A stretch of DNA of 64,000 bases from Lachnospiraceae bacterium 3-1. GTDB lineage: Bacteria; Bacillota; Clostridia; Lachnospirales; Lachnospiraceae. The DNA is taken from positions 62,001 to 126,000 of the forward strand of contig KE159592.1 in the NCBI GenBank assembly GCA_000403255.2. The letters are read 5' to 3'. Every line of letters begins with the position of its first letter. The first letter of the stretch is position 1. Shown piece by piece: positions 18,351 to 27,850 of the stretch. Made by a program: the position numbers and the translations under genes. The notes beneath the pieces were generated by a model. It was given only the letters and a program-made list of their open reading frames with translations, had not been told where the DNA came from and did no database searches.

Positions 18351-21300
18351 ATGGCGTCAAAACCAAAGAATGCAGCGAAAGGAAAAAACACGAGAGGAAA
18401 AAATGCTTCTGGAAAAGGCAGCACAACATCAGGGAGCAGCCAGGAGATATCTTTTGGAAGTGAAGTAGTTCTTTTGATCATACTGGCGGTCTGCATTATT
18501 TTGTTTATTAGTAATTTTGGAATTGGAGGTTTTGTAGGAGCAAAAGTAAGTGGGTTCTGTTTCGGATTATTTGGAATGATGGCGTATCTGTTTCCGGTTT
18601 GCTTTTTTGTAGGAGCAGCTTTTTTTGTGTCTAATCGAGAGAATAGCGTAGCTATGATAAAATTAGTAGCTGGTGTGGTATTTGTGACATTCTTGTGTTT
18701 GTTTATGGAATTAGTAGCAGGGGATTCTTCTGATTATGAAATACAGAAATCATTTCAATATGCCGTAGAGCATAAAAGCGGAGGAGGAGCGTTAGGCGGA
18801 ATATTAGCGTTTGTCCTCTGTCCTGCCATCGGAAAAATTGGAACATATGTCTTAGATATTATTGCATTGATTATTTCCTTGGTGCTCTTAACAGAGCGTT
18901 CTTTTTTGAATGGCGTGAAAAAAGGCAGCAGGAAAATGTATGATACCGCACGGGAGGATGCGGTAAGGCGAAGAGAAGTGAAAGAGTTAAGGCGGGAGGA
19001 ACAGGTTCAAAGGAGAATAGACCGAAAGGCGGAGGGTGTGGCATTTGATACGAGAATTCTGCCAGCCTCCGCAAAGCGTTCGGATAATATCAGTGAGTTG
19101 AAATTGCCCAAGGAGACGGAAGCTCTTTCTAGAGAATTACTGGAGAAGCTGTCTGTAGGAAAAGAGGAAATTCAAAAAAGTGCGTCTGGAGATATTGCGG
19201 GCTGGAACTTTCGTGAAAGCTCTTCTCCTGTTTCTATTGTGGAAATGCCAACTCAAGCAGAGCGAAAATCCTCCCGGAAGGCAGTGCCGGATATGAATGA
19301 GGTGGAACCCCCATTGCAAGGGGTATTTTCTGAACCAATCCAAGAGGAAAAATTATCCCAAGGGATATTTTCTGAGCCAGTAGTGGTAGAAAAAGTGCGG
19401 AAAAGTCCAAGGAAAAGCAAAGGGCGAACCGATAAAATACCATTTCCTATGGAAAACCAAGAACATCTGTGGCAGCCAGAGACAGAGATACTTCTTACCA
19501 GGGAGGAACCTATGGTAATCCGTTCGGAACCTTCAGGTATGTTTGAGGGAATCAAAGAAGATACATTAGTAGAAGCAGTAATTCCAAATGATAGGATGGA
19601 AGGATTAGAGTCTGCAATTATTTCTGAAGCCATGGAGGAGAAAGGGTTGGAGCTGGCAGATGCAGTGCCAGAGGAGAATGCGTTGGAGCTAACGGGTGCA
19701 GTACCAGAGGAGAATGCGTTGGAGCTGGCGGATGCAGTGCCAAAGGAGACGTTTATAAAAGCAGATTTGGAAAAACAGGTGGAATTGTCGTCTGTGGAAA
19801 CTGCTTTTCCATCCCAAGGGGAAGCAGTATCTTCAACGGCGAATACTGCTTCTATTTCTGGGATAAAGTCAGAAACAGCTCACACAGCTTCCAATACACA
19901 GGAACCATCGGCATTAGCTTCTGCTCCGTTGCCAGAACCAACACCAGAGCCAAAGAAGCCATATATATTTCCACCGGTTTCCTTGTTGAAAAAGGGTATC
20001 AATACCCAGGGAGATTCCAGAAAGCATTTGCAGGAAACTGCTTTAAAATTACAGCAGACGTTGAAAAATTTTGGAGTGAACGTTACCATTACAGACGTAA
20101 GCTGTGGGCCAAGTGTTACTCGTTATGAAATGCAGCCAGAAATGGGTGTAAAGGTTAGCAAAATTGTGAATCTGGCAGATGATATAAAGTTAAACCTGGC
20201 AGCGGCAGATATCCGTATTGAAGCCCCGATTCCGGGAAAGGCAGCAGTGGGAATTGAGGTTCCAAACAAAGAAAATGTGATGGTTCGGTTCCGGGAGATG
20301 ATAGAAACGGAAGAGTTCCAGGGACATAAATCTAGTATTTGTTTTACAGCAGGAAAGGACATTGGAGGACAGCCAATAGTAGCTGATATCGCAAAGATGC
20401 CTCATCTTTTGATTGCTGGGGCTACTGGTTCTGGAAAATCTGTATGCATCAATACAATTATCATGAGTATTCTCTATAAAGCAGATCCAGAAGATGTGAA
20501 GCTGATTCTCATTGACCCGAAGGTTGTGGAATTAAGCGTTTACAATGGAATTCCTCACTTATTAATTCCAGTAGTGACAGATCCGAAAAAGGCGGCAGGG
20601 GCCCTCCATTGGGCAGTAGCAGAGATGATGGACCGTTATCAGAAATTTGCGGATTGTCAGGTAAGGGATTTGAAAGGATATAATCAAAAGATAGCGGCTA
20701 TTGAACAGGTGGAGGATGGAACGAAGCCGACAAAAATACCTCAGATTGTTGTAGTTGTGGACGAGTTGGCAGATCTTATGATGGTGGCTCCAGGAGATGT
20801 GGAAGATGCAATCTGTCGTCTTGCCCAACTTGCAAGAGCAGCAGGCATTCATTTGATTATTGCTACGCAACGACCCTCTGTGGATGTTATAACTGGATTA
20901 ATTAAGGCGAATATGCCTTCCCGTATTGCTTTTTCTGTGTCTTCAGGTGTGGATTCCAGAACGATTCTTGATATGAATGGAGCAGAGAAGCTTTTGGGAA
21001 ATGGAGATATGCTTTTTTATCCACAAGGGTATCAGAAGCCGCTGCGTGTACAGGGACCTTTTGTTTCTGACCCAGAAGTAGAAGCAGTGGTGGATTTCCT
21101 GAAAAAGCAGAGTACCGTGGTATATAGCTCTGAGATTGAACAGAAGATGGCAACTGCGTCTACTGGTCATGGTGGAGGCTTAGGCGGCGGAAATGATAGG
21201 GATGCATATTTTGTAGAAGCAGGAAAATTTGTAATAGAAAAAGAAAAAGGATCTATTGGTATGCTGCAGCGTATGTTTAAGGTTGGCTTTAACCGAGCAG

Positions 21301-21419
21301 CAAGAATAATGGATCAGTTAGAGGAGGCTGGAGTGGTAGGACCAGAAGAGGGAACAAAGCCCCGGAAGATATTGATGTCCTTGGCTGAGTTCGAAGAATA
21401 TGTGGAGGAATATGTGTAG
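18351..21419 (+). CDS. ftsK: DNA translocase FtsK/SpoIIIE
   Basis: 1022 residues from ATG 18351, which has GGGAGGAAG upstream. A lysine-rich cytoplasmic start is followed by about four membrane segments (residues ~35-180), a long variable linker (~200-540), then the RecA-like motor: Walker [12 protein letters not shown] (~688-700), Walker [13 protein letters not shown], and the C-terminal gamma winged helix ([24 protein letters not shown] type) that reads polar sequence marks. Pumps chromosomal DNA through the closing septum in division and/or sporulation. The linker contains three 12-residue repeats ([12 protein letters not shown]) encoded by 36-bp repeats. Its length, over 200 residues more than B. 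subtilis SpoIIIE, comes from the linker. Confidence 0.95.
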   Translation: MASKPKNAAKGKNTRGKNASGKGSTTSGSSQEISFGSEVVLLIILAVCIILFISNFGIGGFVGAKVSGFCFGLFGMMAYLFPVCFFVGAAFFVSNRENSVAMIKLVAGVVFVTFLCLFMELVAGDSSDYEIQKSFQYAVEHKSGGGALGGILAFVLCPAIGKIGTYVLDIIALIISLVLLTERSFLNGVKKGSRKMYDTAREDAVRRREVKELRREEQVQRRIDRKAEGVAFDTRILPASAKRSDNISELKLPKETEALSRELLEKLSVGKEEIQKSASGDIAGWNFRESSSPVSIVEMPTQAERKSSRKAVPDMNEVEPPLQGVFSEPIQEEKLSQGIFSEPVVVEKVRKSPRKSKGRTDKIPFPMENQEHLWQPETEILLTREEPMVIRSEPSGMFEGIKEDTLVEAVIPNDRMEGLESAIISEAMEEKGLELADAVPEENALELTGAVPEENALELADAVPKETFIKADLEKQVELSSVETAFPSQGEAVSSTANTASISGIKSETAHTASNTQEPSALASAPLPEPTPEPKKPYIFPPVSLLKKGINTQGDSRKHLQETALKLQQTLKNFGVNVTITDVSCGPSVTRYEMQPEMGVKVSKIVNLADDIKLNLAAADIRIEAPIPGKAAVGIEVPNKENVMVRFREMIETEEFQGHKSSICFTAGKDIGGQPIVADIAKMPHLLIAGATGSGKSVCINTIIMSILYKADPEDVKLILIDPKVVELSVYNGIPHLLIPVVTDPKKAAGALHWAVAEMMDRYQKFADCQVRDLKGYNQKIAAIEQVEDGTKPTKIPQIVVVVDELADLMMVAPGDVEDAICRLAQLARAAGIHLIIATQRPSVDVITGLIKANMPSRIAFSVSSGVDSRTILDMNGAEKLLGNGDMLFYPQGYQKPLRVQGPFVSDPEVEAVVDFLKKQSTVVYSSEIEQKMATASTGHGGGLGGGNDRDAYFVEAGKFVIEKEKGSIGMLQRMFKVGFNRAARIMDQLEEAGVVGPEEGTKPRKILMSLAEFEEYVEEYV
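19647..19754 (+). repeat. 36-bp tandem repeats in the FtsK linker
   Basis: Three copies with a period of 36 bp (starts at 19647, 19683, 19719, the last one diverging at its end) encode [12 protein letters not shown]-type units. Confidence 0.8.
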
Positions 21420-21514
21420 GTATGAAATGAGTAATTATAGCTATGATAATCTTTAGGATTGTGATACTATATAAATAGAAACAAAAATAACACTGTGGTA
21501 CATGGGAGGTAAAA

Positions 21515-23185
21515 ATGAAAACAGATATTCAAATTGCTCAGGAAGCAAAAATGCTTCATATTAAAGATGTAGCAGCACAGTTAGGAATAGAAGAAGATGA
21601 TTTGGAGTTATATGGGAAATATAAGGCAAAGTTATCCAATGAATTAATGGATCGGGTAAAAGATAACAAGGATGGCAAACTGATCCTTGTGACGGCAATC
21701 AACCCAACTCCAGCAGGAGAGGGAAAGACGACTACGAGTGTTGGATTGGGACAAGCATTTGGAAAGCTTGGAAAGAAAGCTGTTCTCGCTCTGCGAGAGC
21801 CCTCGTTAGGTCCATGTTTTGGAATCAAGGGTGGTGCAGCCGGAGGAGGCTATGCACAGGTGGTTCCTATGGAAGATTTGAATTTACATTTTACGGGAGA
21901 TTTCCACGCAATTACTTCTGCAAATAATTTGCTTGCCGCTTTGTTGGATAACCATATTCAGCAGAGAAATGTATTGGGAATCGATCCAAGACAAGTTGTC
22001 TGGAAGCGGTGTATGGATATGAATGACCGAGTGCTCCGAAATATTGTGGTTGGGCTTGGTAATAAGATGGATGGCATGGTAAGGGAAGACCATTTTGTGA
22101 TTACTGTAGCATCTGAGATTATGGCAGTGTTATGTCTGGCAGAGGATATGGCTGATTTGAAAAAGCGTCTAGGTCAAATGATCGTGGCTTATAATTTTGA
22201 AGGAAAGCCTGTGACGGCAGATGACCTGCAGGCGACTGGAGCAATGGCAGCTCTTTTGAAAGATGCGCTGAAACCAAATTTAATTCAGACGTTAGAGCAT
22301 ACACCAGCCATTGTCCATGGAGGTCCCTTTGCCAATATTGCTCATGGTTGTAATAGTGTCCGTGCTACAAAGACAGCATTGAAGCTGGCAGATTATGTGG
22401 TAACAGAAGCAGGATTTGGCGCAGATTTAGGCGCTGAGAAATTTATGGATATTAAATGCCGGATGGCAGATCTTCGTCCAGATGCAGTTGTTCTTGTAGC
22501 AACTGTCCGGGCCTTAAAGTATAATGGCGGAGTGCCAAAGGCAGAGCTTTCCAAGGAAAATCTTGAGGCGTTAAAGAAGGGGATTGTAAATCTTGAGAAG
22601 CATATTGAGAACTTACAGAAATATCAGGTTCCAGTTGTAGTAACGTTGAATTCTTTTGTAAGTGATTCGAAAGAGGAAACAGAATTTGTAGAGCAGTTTT
22701 GTAAGGAACGGGGATGTGAGTTTGCCCTGTCAGAAGTGTGGGAGAAAGGCGGAGAAGGTGGTATTGCCTTGGCAGAAAAGGTTTTGGAAACCATAGAAAC
22801 TAAGGAAAGCCAGTTCAAACCGCTATATGAAGATAAGCTTTCACTTACAGAGAAAATTGAAGCAGTTGCAAAAGAAATTTATGGTGCAGATGGGGTGACT
22901 TATGCTCCAGCAGCAGCGAAAGAATTAAAGAGAATTGAAGAGCTGGGAATGGGCAGCTTTCCAGTGTGCATGGCAAAGACACAATATTCTTTATCGGATG
23001 ATCAGACCAAATTAGGCCGGCCCACTGGATTTACTGTAAATGTACGAGAAGTATATGTATCTGCAGGAGCTGGTTTTGTAGTTGCAATTACGGGAGCAAT
23101 TATGACAATGCCAGGGCTGGGTAAGACACCAGCGGCATATCAGATTGACGTGGATGATGAAGGGATCATTACCGGATTGTTTTAG
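21515..23185 (+). CDS. fhs: Formate--tetrahydrofolate ligase
   Basis: 556 residues, the standard length. ATP-dependent ligation of formate to tetrahydrofolate, feeding 10-formyl-THF to purine synthesis and one-carbon metabolism (and the methyl branch of the Wood-Ljungdahl pathway where present). P-loop [22 protein letters not shown], followed by [36 protein letters not shown]-type sequence unique to the family, and C-terminal [30 protein letters not shown] ribosome site. folD starts 31 bp after its stop, forming a one-carbon operon. Confidence 0.97.
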   Translation: MKTDIQIAQEAKMLHIKDVAAQLGIEEDDLELYGKYKAKLSNELMDRVKDNKDGKLILVTAINPTPAGEGKTTTSVGLGQAFGKLGKKAVLALREPSLGPCFGIKGGAAGGGYAQVVPMEDLNLHFTGDFHAITSANNLLAALLDNHIQQRNVLGIDPRQVVWKRCMDMNDRVLRNIVVGLGNKMDGMVREDHFVITVASEIMAVLCLAEDMADLKKRLGQMIVAYNFEGKPVTADDLQATGAMAALLKDALKPNLIQTLEHTPAIVHGGPFANIAHGCNSVRATKTALKLADYVVTEAGFGADLGAEKFMDIKCRMADLRPDAVVLVATVRALKYNGGVPKAELSKENLEALKKGIVNLEKHIENLQKYQVPVVVTLNSFVSDSKEETEFVEQFCKERGCEFALSEVWEKGGEGGIALAEKVLETIETKESQFKPLYEDKLSLTEKIEAVAKEIYGADGVTYAPAAAKELKRIEELGMGSFPVCMAKTQYSLSDDQTKLGRPTGFTVNVREVYVSAGAGFVVAITGAIMTMPGLGKTPAAYQIDVDDEGIITGLF

Positions 23186-23216
23186 TTTTCAATTCCAAGA
23201 AGAGAAAGGAAAAATC

Positions 23217-24065
23217 ATGGCAGTAATCATAGATGGAAAAAAGATATCCCAGCAGATCAAAGATGAATTAAAAGAAAAAGTAGAAAGATTACAGGCACAG
23301 GGAAAGAAGGGAGCCCTTGCAGTGATTCAAGTAGGAGCAGATCCAGCCTCCAGTGTCTATGTGCGGAACAAGAAAAATGCTTGTGCCTATATTGGCATTG
23401 AGTCTTTGGCGTACGAATTGCCGGAAGAGACAACAGAGGATGAGTTATTACAGTTGGTGAATGAATTGAACGACAAAGAGGAAGTGAAGGGGATTTTGGT
23501 ACAGCTTCCCCTTCCAGCCCATATCTGTGAGGATAAAGTGATTCAGGCCATCAGTCCCAGGAAGGATGTGGATGGATTTCATCCCCAAAGCGTAGGGGCT
23601 ATGGTGATTGGAGAGAAAGGGTTTGTGTCTTGTACACCGGCAGGGATTATTCAGCTTTTAAAGCGGTCAGGGATAGAACTGGCAGGAAAACACTGCGTAG
23701 TAATTGGAAGAAGTAACATTGTTGGAAAGCCTATGGCCCTTTTGATGCTGCGCGAAAATGCAACTGTGACGATCACTCATTCCAAGACAAAAAATCTTCC
23801 AGAAATCTGTCGGCAGGCGGATATTCTGATTGTAGCCATGGGAAAACCACAGTTTATTGGCGCTGAATATATCAAGGAAGGCGCAGTAGTGATTGATGTG
23901 GGAATCCATCGGGATGAGAATCATAAATTATGTGGAGATGTAAAATTTGAGGAAGTGGAGAGGATTGCCTCTGCCATTACGCCAGTTCCAGGCGGTGTAG
24001 GCCCCATGACAATTGCAATGCTGATGAATAACTGTGTACAGGCCATGGAAGAGGAAGAGGCATGA
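23217..24065 (+). CDS. folD: Methylenetetrahydrofolate dehydrogenase / methenyltetrahydrofolate cyclohydrolase
   Basis: 282 residues from ATG 23217 (AAAGGAA upstream). Bifunctional interconversion of 5,10-methylene-, methenyl- and 10-formyl-THF, acting next to Fhs. Seen: YVRNKKNACAYIGI with the catalytic Lys, VQLPLPAHI, DVDGFHPQSVG, TPAGIIQLLK, the dinucleotide loop GRSNIVGKPMA and the C-terminal PVPGGVGPMTIAMLMNN. Its stop codon overlaps the next ATG by 4 bp (ATGA), coupling it to a zinc-ribbon protein. Confidence 0.97.
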   Translation: MAVIIDGKKISQQIKDELKEKVERLQAQGKKGALAVIQVGADPASSVYVRNKKNACAYIGIESLAYELPEETTEDELLQLVNELNDKEEVKGILVQLPLPAHICEDKVIQAISPRKDVDGFHPQSVGAMVIGEKGFVSCTPAGIIQLLKRSGIELAGKHCVVIGRSNIVGKPMALLMLRENATVTITHSKTKNLPEICRQADILIVAMGKPQFIGAEYIKEGAVVIDVGIHRDENHKLCGDVKFEEVERIASAITPVPGGVGPMTIAMLMNNCVQAMEEEEA

Positions 24066-25204
24066 AGTGTGCAAATTGCGGGGCAGAACTGAAAGTTGGA
24101 TGCGTATATTGTTCCGTTTGTGGGACAGAAGCCCAGATTGTGTCAGATTATAATGTTTTAGAAGATGATTTTTTAAAGGAATTGTTAAAGGATAAGAAAC
24201 AGTCTATCCAGAAAACAAAACAGGCAATATCTACTGGTAAGAAAAAAGAGAAACAAGGACACTCGGGAAAGGGTAAAATCCGAAAAAAAAGAAAAAAGCC
24301 AGTATGGGCATTTGTGATGGTAGCGATACTGATTGTTTTATTGGTGGGAATTGCCCTTATTGTGAATTATGCCCAGAATCATTCTTATGAATATCAGATG
24401 AAGAAAGCAGAGGAGTGTCAAGAGAAAAAAGAGTACCAAAAGGCAGAGGAGTATTTGAAGCGGGCGTTGGAGCTTGACAATAGCAGTGAGGATGCTAAGC
24501 TGCGACTGGCAGAGGTACATTTGTTACAAGAGGAAGATGATGATGCGTTAGAATTGCTAGAGGAAATCATTGAAAAAAATAAAAATAACAGGAAAGCATA
24601 TGAATATTTTATCCAGATTTATGTAGATAGGAAAGAGTATGAATTTATTGAACGGTTCAGCAGGGAAATTACAGAAAGTGATATTCTAGAGTTATTTGAA
24701 GAGTATCAAGCCAAACCTCCAGTGTTTGAAACCAGGGGAGGGACTTATGAGGAAGAAATATCGGTGGAGCTTTCCAGTGAAGAGAATTGTAGGATTTACT
24801 ATACGATCGATGGTTCCGATCCTAAAAATGGAAAAGAATATCAGGATCCGATTCTGTTAGAACCAGGAAAAAGCATTAAAATCCGTGCGGTTTCTTGTAA
24901 TAAATTTGGAGTGTATGGAGAAGAATCCGAGGAGCGTTTCTTTATAAAACTGAAAAAACCTGACATGCCAGGGGTGGTACCTAGTGGCGGAAGTTTTTAC
25001 AGTCCACAAACGATCACTGTAAATGTACCAGAGGGATGCCAAGTATATTATACCTGGGATGGTACAGCCCCAACCCAGGAATCCGCTCAGTATACAGAGC
25101 CAATTGGCATGCCGGAAGGAAATAATATTCTTTCTTTGATTTTAGTAGATCATTATGGGATGGTTTCTGAGATCTTAAAGTGCAATTATATTTATATTCC
25201 CTGA
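24062..25204 (+). CDS. Zinc-ribbon / TPR membrane protein with chitobiase-C-like repeats
   Basis: 380 residues. N-terminal zinc ribbon (CANCGAELKVGCVYCSVCG, four Cys in two pairs), lysine-rich linker, one membrane span at about residues 79-103 (VWAFVMVAILIVLLVGIALIV), then two to three TPR-like helical pairs (KAEECQEKKEYQKAEEYLKRALEL and following). The C-terminal part has two repeats of the chitobiase/hexosaminidase C-terminal type: IYYTIDGSDPKNG..Y.DPILL and VYYTWDGTAPTQESAQYTEPI. The topology puts the zinc ribbon inside and the TPR and repeats outside. Overlaps folD by 4 bp, though a functional link to folate is not obvious. Function unknown. Confidence 0.8.
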   Translation: MKCANCGAELKVGCVYCSVCGTEAQIVSDYNVLEDDFLKELLKDKKQSIQKTKQAISTGKKKEKQGHSGKGKIRKKRKKPVWAFVMVAILIVLLVGIALIVNYAQNHSYEYQMKKAEECQEKKEYQKAEEYLKRALELDNSSEDAKLRLAEVHLLQEEDDDALELLEEIIEKNKNNRKAYEYFIQIYVDRKEYEFIERFSREITESDILELFEEYQAKPPVFETRGGTYEEEISVELSSEENCRIYYTIDGSDPKNGKEYQDPILLEPGKSIKIRAVSCNKFGVYGEESEERFFIKLKKPDMPGVVPSGGSFYSPQTITVNVPEGCQVYYTWDGTAPTQESAQYTEPIGMPEGNNILSLILVDHYGMVSEILKCNYIYIP

Positions 25205-25293
25205 TTACTATGAAAACTTTCACAGTAAGGATGGCCATGCGGCTTATGGTAGGGGCCATACAGATGGGAGTTTATGATATGTTTTGAAGTTTT

Positions 25294-25327
25294 GCAGCCA
25301 CTTTCTCATGGACAGGAAAGTGGCTGC
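25294..25327 (+). terminator. Hairpin between the zinc-ribbon gene and pheA
   Basis: Perfect 12-bp stem GCAGCCACTTTC (25294-25305) / GAAAGTGGCTGC (25316-25327) followed by GTTT. It lies 26 bp before the pheA ATG, so it could be a terminator of the upstream unit or part of a pheA attenuator; no leader peptide rich in Phe was seen. Confidence 0.6.
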
Positions 25328-25353
25328 GTTTAAAAACAATAAGGATGTGACAT

Positions 25354-26484
25354 ATGAGAGAGTTAAGTGAAATTCGAGAGAAAATAGATGCCATTGACAG
25401 TCAGATTGTGGCTTTATATGAAGCACGGATGCAATTGACTGCTGAAGTTGCAGAATATAAGCTGTCAGTAGGAAAACCTGTGCTAGATAAAGTACGGGAA
25501 AAGGAAAAGCTGGCAAAAGTGAAGGATATGGTGCAGGAAGAAGAAAATCGATATGGAGTCGGAGAATTGTTTGAGCAGGTTATGGCTCTTAGCCGGAAAC
25601 GTCAATATCAAATGATGATTCAGCATGGACAGGGGCGTGATATGGGATTTTCACAAGTGGACAAGCTGCCATTTACCACTCACAAGGTAGTGTATCAGGG
25701 AACAGAGGGTGCCTATAGTCAACTGGCAATGAAAGCCTATTTTGGTGAAGAAGTGGACAGCTATCATGTAGAAACCTGGCGGGATGCTATGGAAGCGATA
25801 CACAGTGGAAAAGCGGATTATGCAGTTTTGCCTATTGAGAATTCCTCTGCGGGTATTGTAGGAGAAAATTTTGACTTATTGGTAGAATATGACAATTGTA
25901 TTGTGGCAGAACAAACGATTAAAGTAGAACATGCTCTCCTTGGACTTCCAGGAAGCAAGCTTTCTGATATTACGCATGTATATTCGCATCCTCAGGCATT
26001 AATGCAGAGTGTTGATTTTTTGGATGAACATAAAGACTGGAAAAGGGTGAAAGCAAAAAATACTGCTGTTGCAGCAAAAAAAGTATTGGAAGATGGACAG
26101 AAGAACCAGGCGGCCATTGCAAGCACCGTAACAGCGGATATTTATGGGTTGGAAATTCTAAAAAATAACATTAATTATAGCGATGAGAATAGTACCCGTT
26201 TTATCATTGTTTCTGGGAGAAAAATCTGTTTAGAAAAAGCAGAAAAAGTGAGTCTTTGCTTTGAAGTATCCCATGAAAGCGGTTCCTTATATCACATGCT
26301 TTCACACTTTATCTTTAACAACCTGAACATGGTAAAGATTGAGTCCAGGCCCATTAAAGATAAGAGCTTTGAATATCGTTTTTTTGTAGATATGGAAGGA
26401 AATCTAGGAGATGGGGCAGTACAAAATGCCTTGAAGGGATTAAAGGAAGGAGCCCTTTACCTGAAAGTGCTGGGTAATTATTAA
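25354..26484 (+). CDS. pheA: Bifunctional chorismate mutase / prephenate dehydratase
   Basis: 376 residues, matching the fused P-protein. Residues 1-85 are an AroQ chorismate mutase (IREKIDAIDSQIVALYEARM, KREKEK-type basic helix), ~108-285 the prephenate dehydratase (YQGTEGAYSQLAMKAYFGE, LPIENSSAGIVGENFDLL, NSTRFIIVS with the catalytic Thr), and ~290-376 an ACT domain with ESRPIKDKSFEYRFFVD, the phenylalanine-binding feedback site. Makes phenylpyruvate from chorismate. Monocistronic or first gene before a DUF815 ATPase 32 bp on. Confidence 0.96.
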   Translation: MRELSEIREKIDAIDSQIVALYEARMQLTAEVAEYKLSVGKPVLDKVREKEKLAKVKDMVQEEENRYGVGELFEQVMALSRKRQYQMMIQHGQGRDMGFSQVDKLPFTTHKVVYQGTEGAYSQLAMKAYFGEEVDSYHVETWRDAMEAIHSGKADYAVLPIENSSAGIVGENFDLLVEYDNCIVAEQTIKVEHALLGLPGSKLSDITHVYSHPQALMQSVDFLDEHKDWKRVKAKNTAVAAKKVLEDGQKNQAAIASTVTADIYGLEILKNNINYSDENSTRFIIVSGRKICLEKAEKVSLCFEVSHESGSLYHMLSHFIFNNLNMVKIESRPIKDKSFEYRFFVDMEGNLGDGAVQNALKGLKEGALYLKVLGNY

Positions 26485-26516
26485 AGAATATAAAATATGG
26501 AATCGGGGTTTTAGAA

Positions 26517-27809
26517 ATGGAGAGTGGAAAAAAACTTATTTTATATCGGGATTTTGCATTAGGAAAGGCTTTTTATGATTTTACCTGGATGATGGACGAT
26601 AATACCAGCGTGGATTCTAACAAGGAGGAGATACAGTCCTTGTGCTATGAAGGGATTCATGAATTGATTGAACTGTCTGCCAGTCATGGATTTGAAGGGA
26701 ATCTTTGGCAGAATTACTTAACCTTTCTGTTAGTGAATCATGAAAATGCTTATAGCACATCCTGTGAGATTAAGGGAGCTGTTCAAGGGAGTATTAATGA
26801 ACTGGCGCTTCATGATTTTTCTGTGTTGAAAGAATTGTTTGATTTTGATTTTGGGGAGCTTCAAGAAAAACTGGAAGTACCAGAACTTGCCATCCTAAAG
26901 GATTACAAAAGGACCGACCGAGGTGGAAAAGTATTCAATCATCGGATTCGGGACAGGATCTGTGCACTGAGTGTCCGACTGAGACAGACAGAAACCGTAG
27001 AGGAATTTAAGGATGAGGTCACGGAGTTCTACCGGGAATTTGGAGTAGGAAAATTAGGATTACATAAAGCATTTCGTGTAGAGCATGAAAGGGATCAGGT
27101 TAAGATTGTGCCGATTACCAATATTGCTCATGTGCATTTGGATGATTTAGTGGGATATGAGGATGCAAAACAGAAATTGATCGATAATACGGAAGCTTTT
27201 GTATCGGGAAAACAGGCCAACAACTGTCTTCTGTTTGGAGATGCTGGAACAGGAAAATCTACGAGTATTAAGGCGATTATCAATCAATATTATGAAAAAG
27301 GACTTCGGATGATTGAAATTTATAAGCATCAGTTTCAGGATTTAAATGATGTGATTGGTCAGATTAAGAATCGAAATTATAAATTTATCATATATATGGA
27401 TGATTTGTCTTTTGAAGAGTTTGAAATCGAATATAAATATTTAAAAGCAGTGATAGAAGGAGGATTGGAGAAAAAGCCAGATAATGTATTGATTTATGCT
27501 ACTTCCAACCGGAGGCATTTGGTAAGGGAAAAATTCAGCGATAAGGCAGAGCGTGATGATGAACTTCACACCAATGATACGGTACAGGAAAAGATTTCTT
27601 TGGTATCACGGTTTGGCGTTACAATTTATTTTGGAAAGCCGGATAAGAAAGAATTTCAGGAAATTGTAAGGAATTTGGCAAAGAGGCAGAAGATTCAGAT
27701 GGAAGAGGAGGAACTGCTGGCAGAAGCAAATAAGTGGGAATTAAGTCATGGGGGGCTTTCGGGAAGGACTGCTCAGCAGTTTATCAATTATCTGTTGGGG
27801 AAACAGTAG
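26517..27809 (+). CDS. DUF815-family AAA ATPase
   Basis: 430 residues. The N-terminal ~190 residues are helical and unassigned; from about residue 205 (HLDDLVGYEDAKQKLIDNTEAFVSG) a compact AAA ATPase with Walker A LLFGDAGTGKSTS, Walker B FIIYMDDLSFE, and sensor YATSNRRHLVRE, ending LSGRTAQQFINYLLGK. This matches the DUF815 family by pattern. Substrate is unknown. It lies between pheA and ppx, and reads in the same direction with a 41-bp gap to ppx, so it may belong with the polyphosphate genes. Confidence 0.85.
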   Translation: MESGKKLILYRDFALGKAFYDFTWMMDDNTSVDSNKEEIQSLCYEGIHELIELSASHGFEGNLWQNYLTFLLVNHENAYSTSCEIKGAVQGSINELALHDFSVLKELFDFDFGELQEKLEVPELAILKDYKRTDRGGKVFNHRIRDRICALSVRLRQTETVEEFKDEVTEFYREFGVGKLGLHKAFRVEHERDQVKIVPITNIAHVHLDDLVGYEDAKQKLIDNTEAFVSGKQANNCLLFGDAGTGKSTSIKAIINQYYEKGLRMIEIYKHQFQDLNDVIGQIKNRNYKFIIYMDDLSFEEFEIEYKYLKAVIEGGLEKKPDNVLIYATSNRRHLVREKFSDKAERDDELHTNDTVQEKISLVSRFGVTIYFGKPDKKEFQEIVRNLAKRQKIQMEEEELLAEANKWELSHGGLSGRTAQQFINYLLGKQ

Positions 27810-27850
27810 TCGAGGGCCTGGGAGAATGAGCCTAGCAGAAAGGAACAGAT

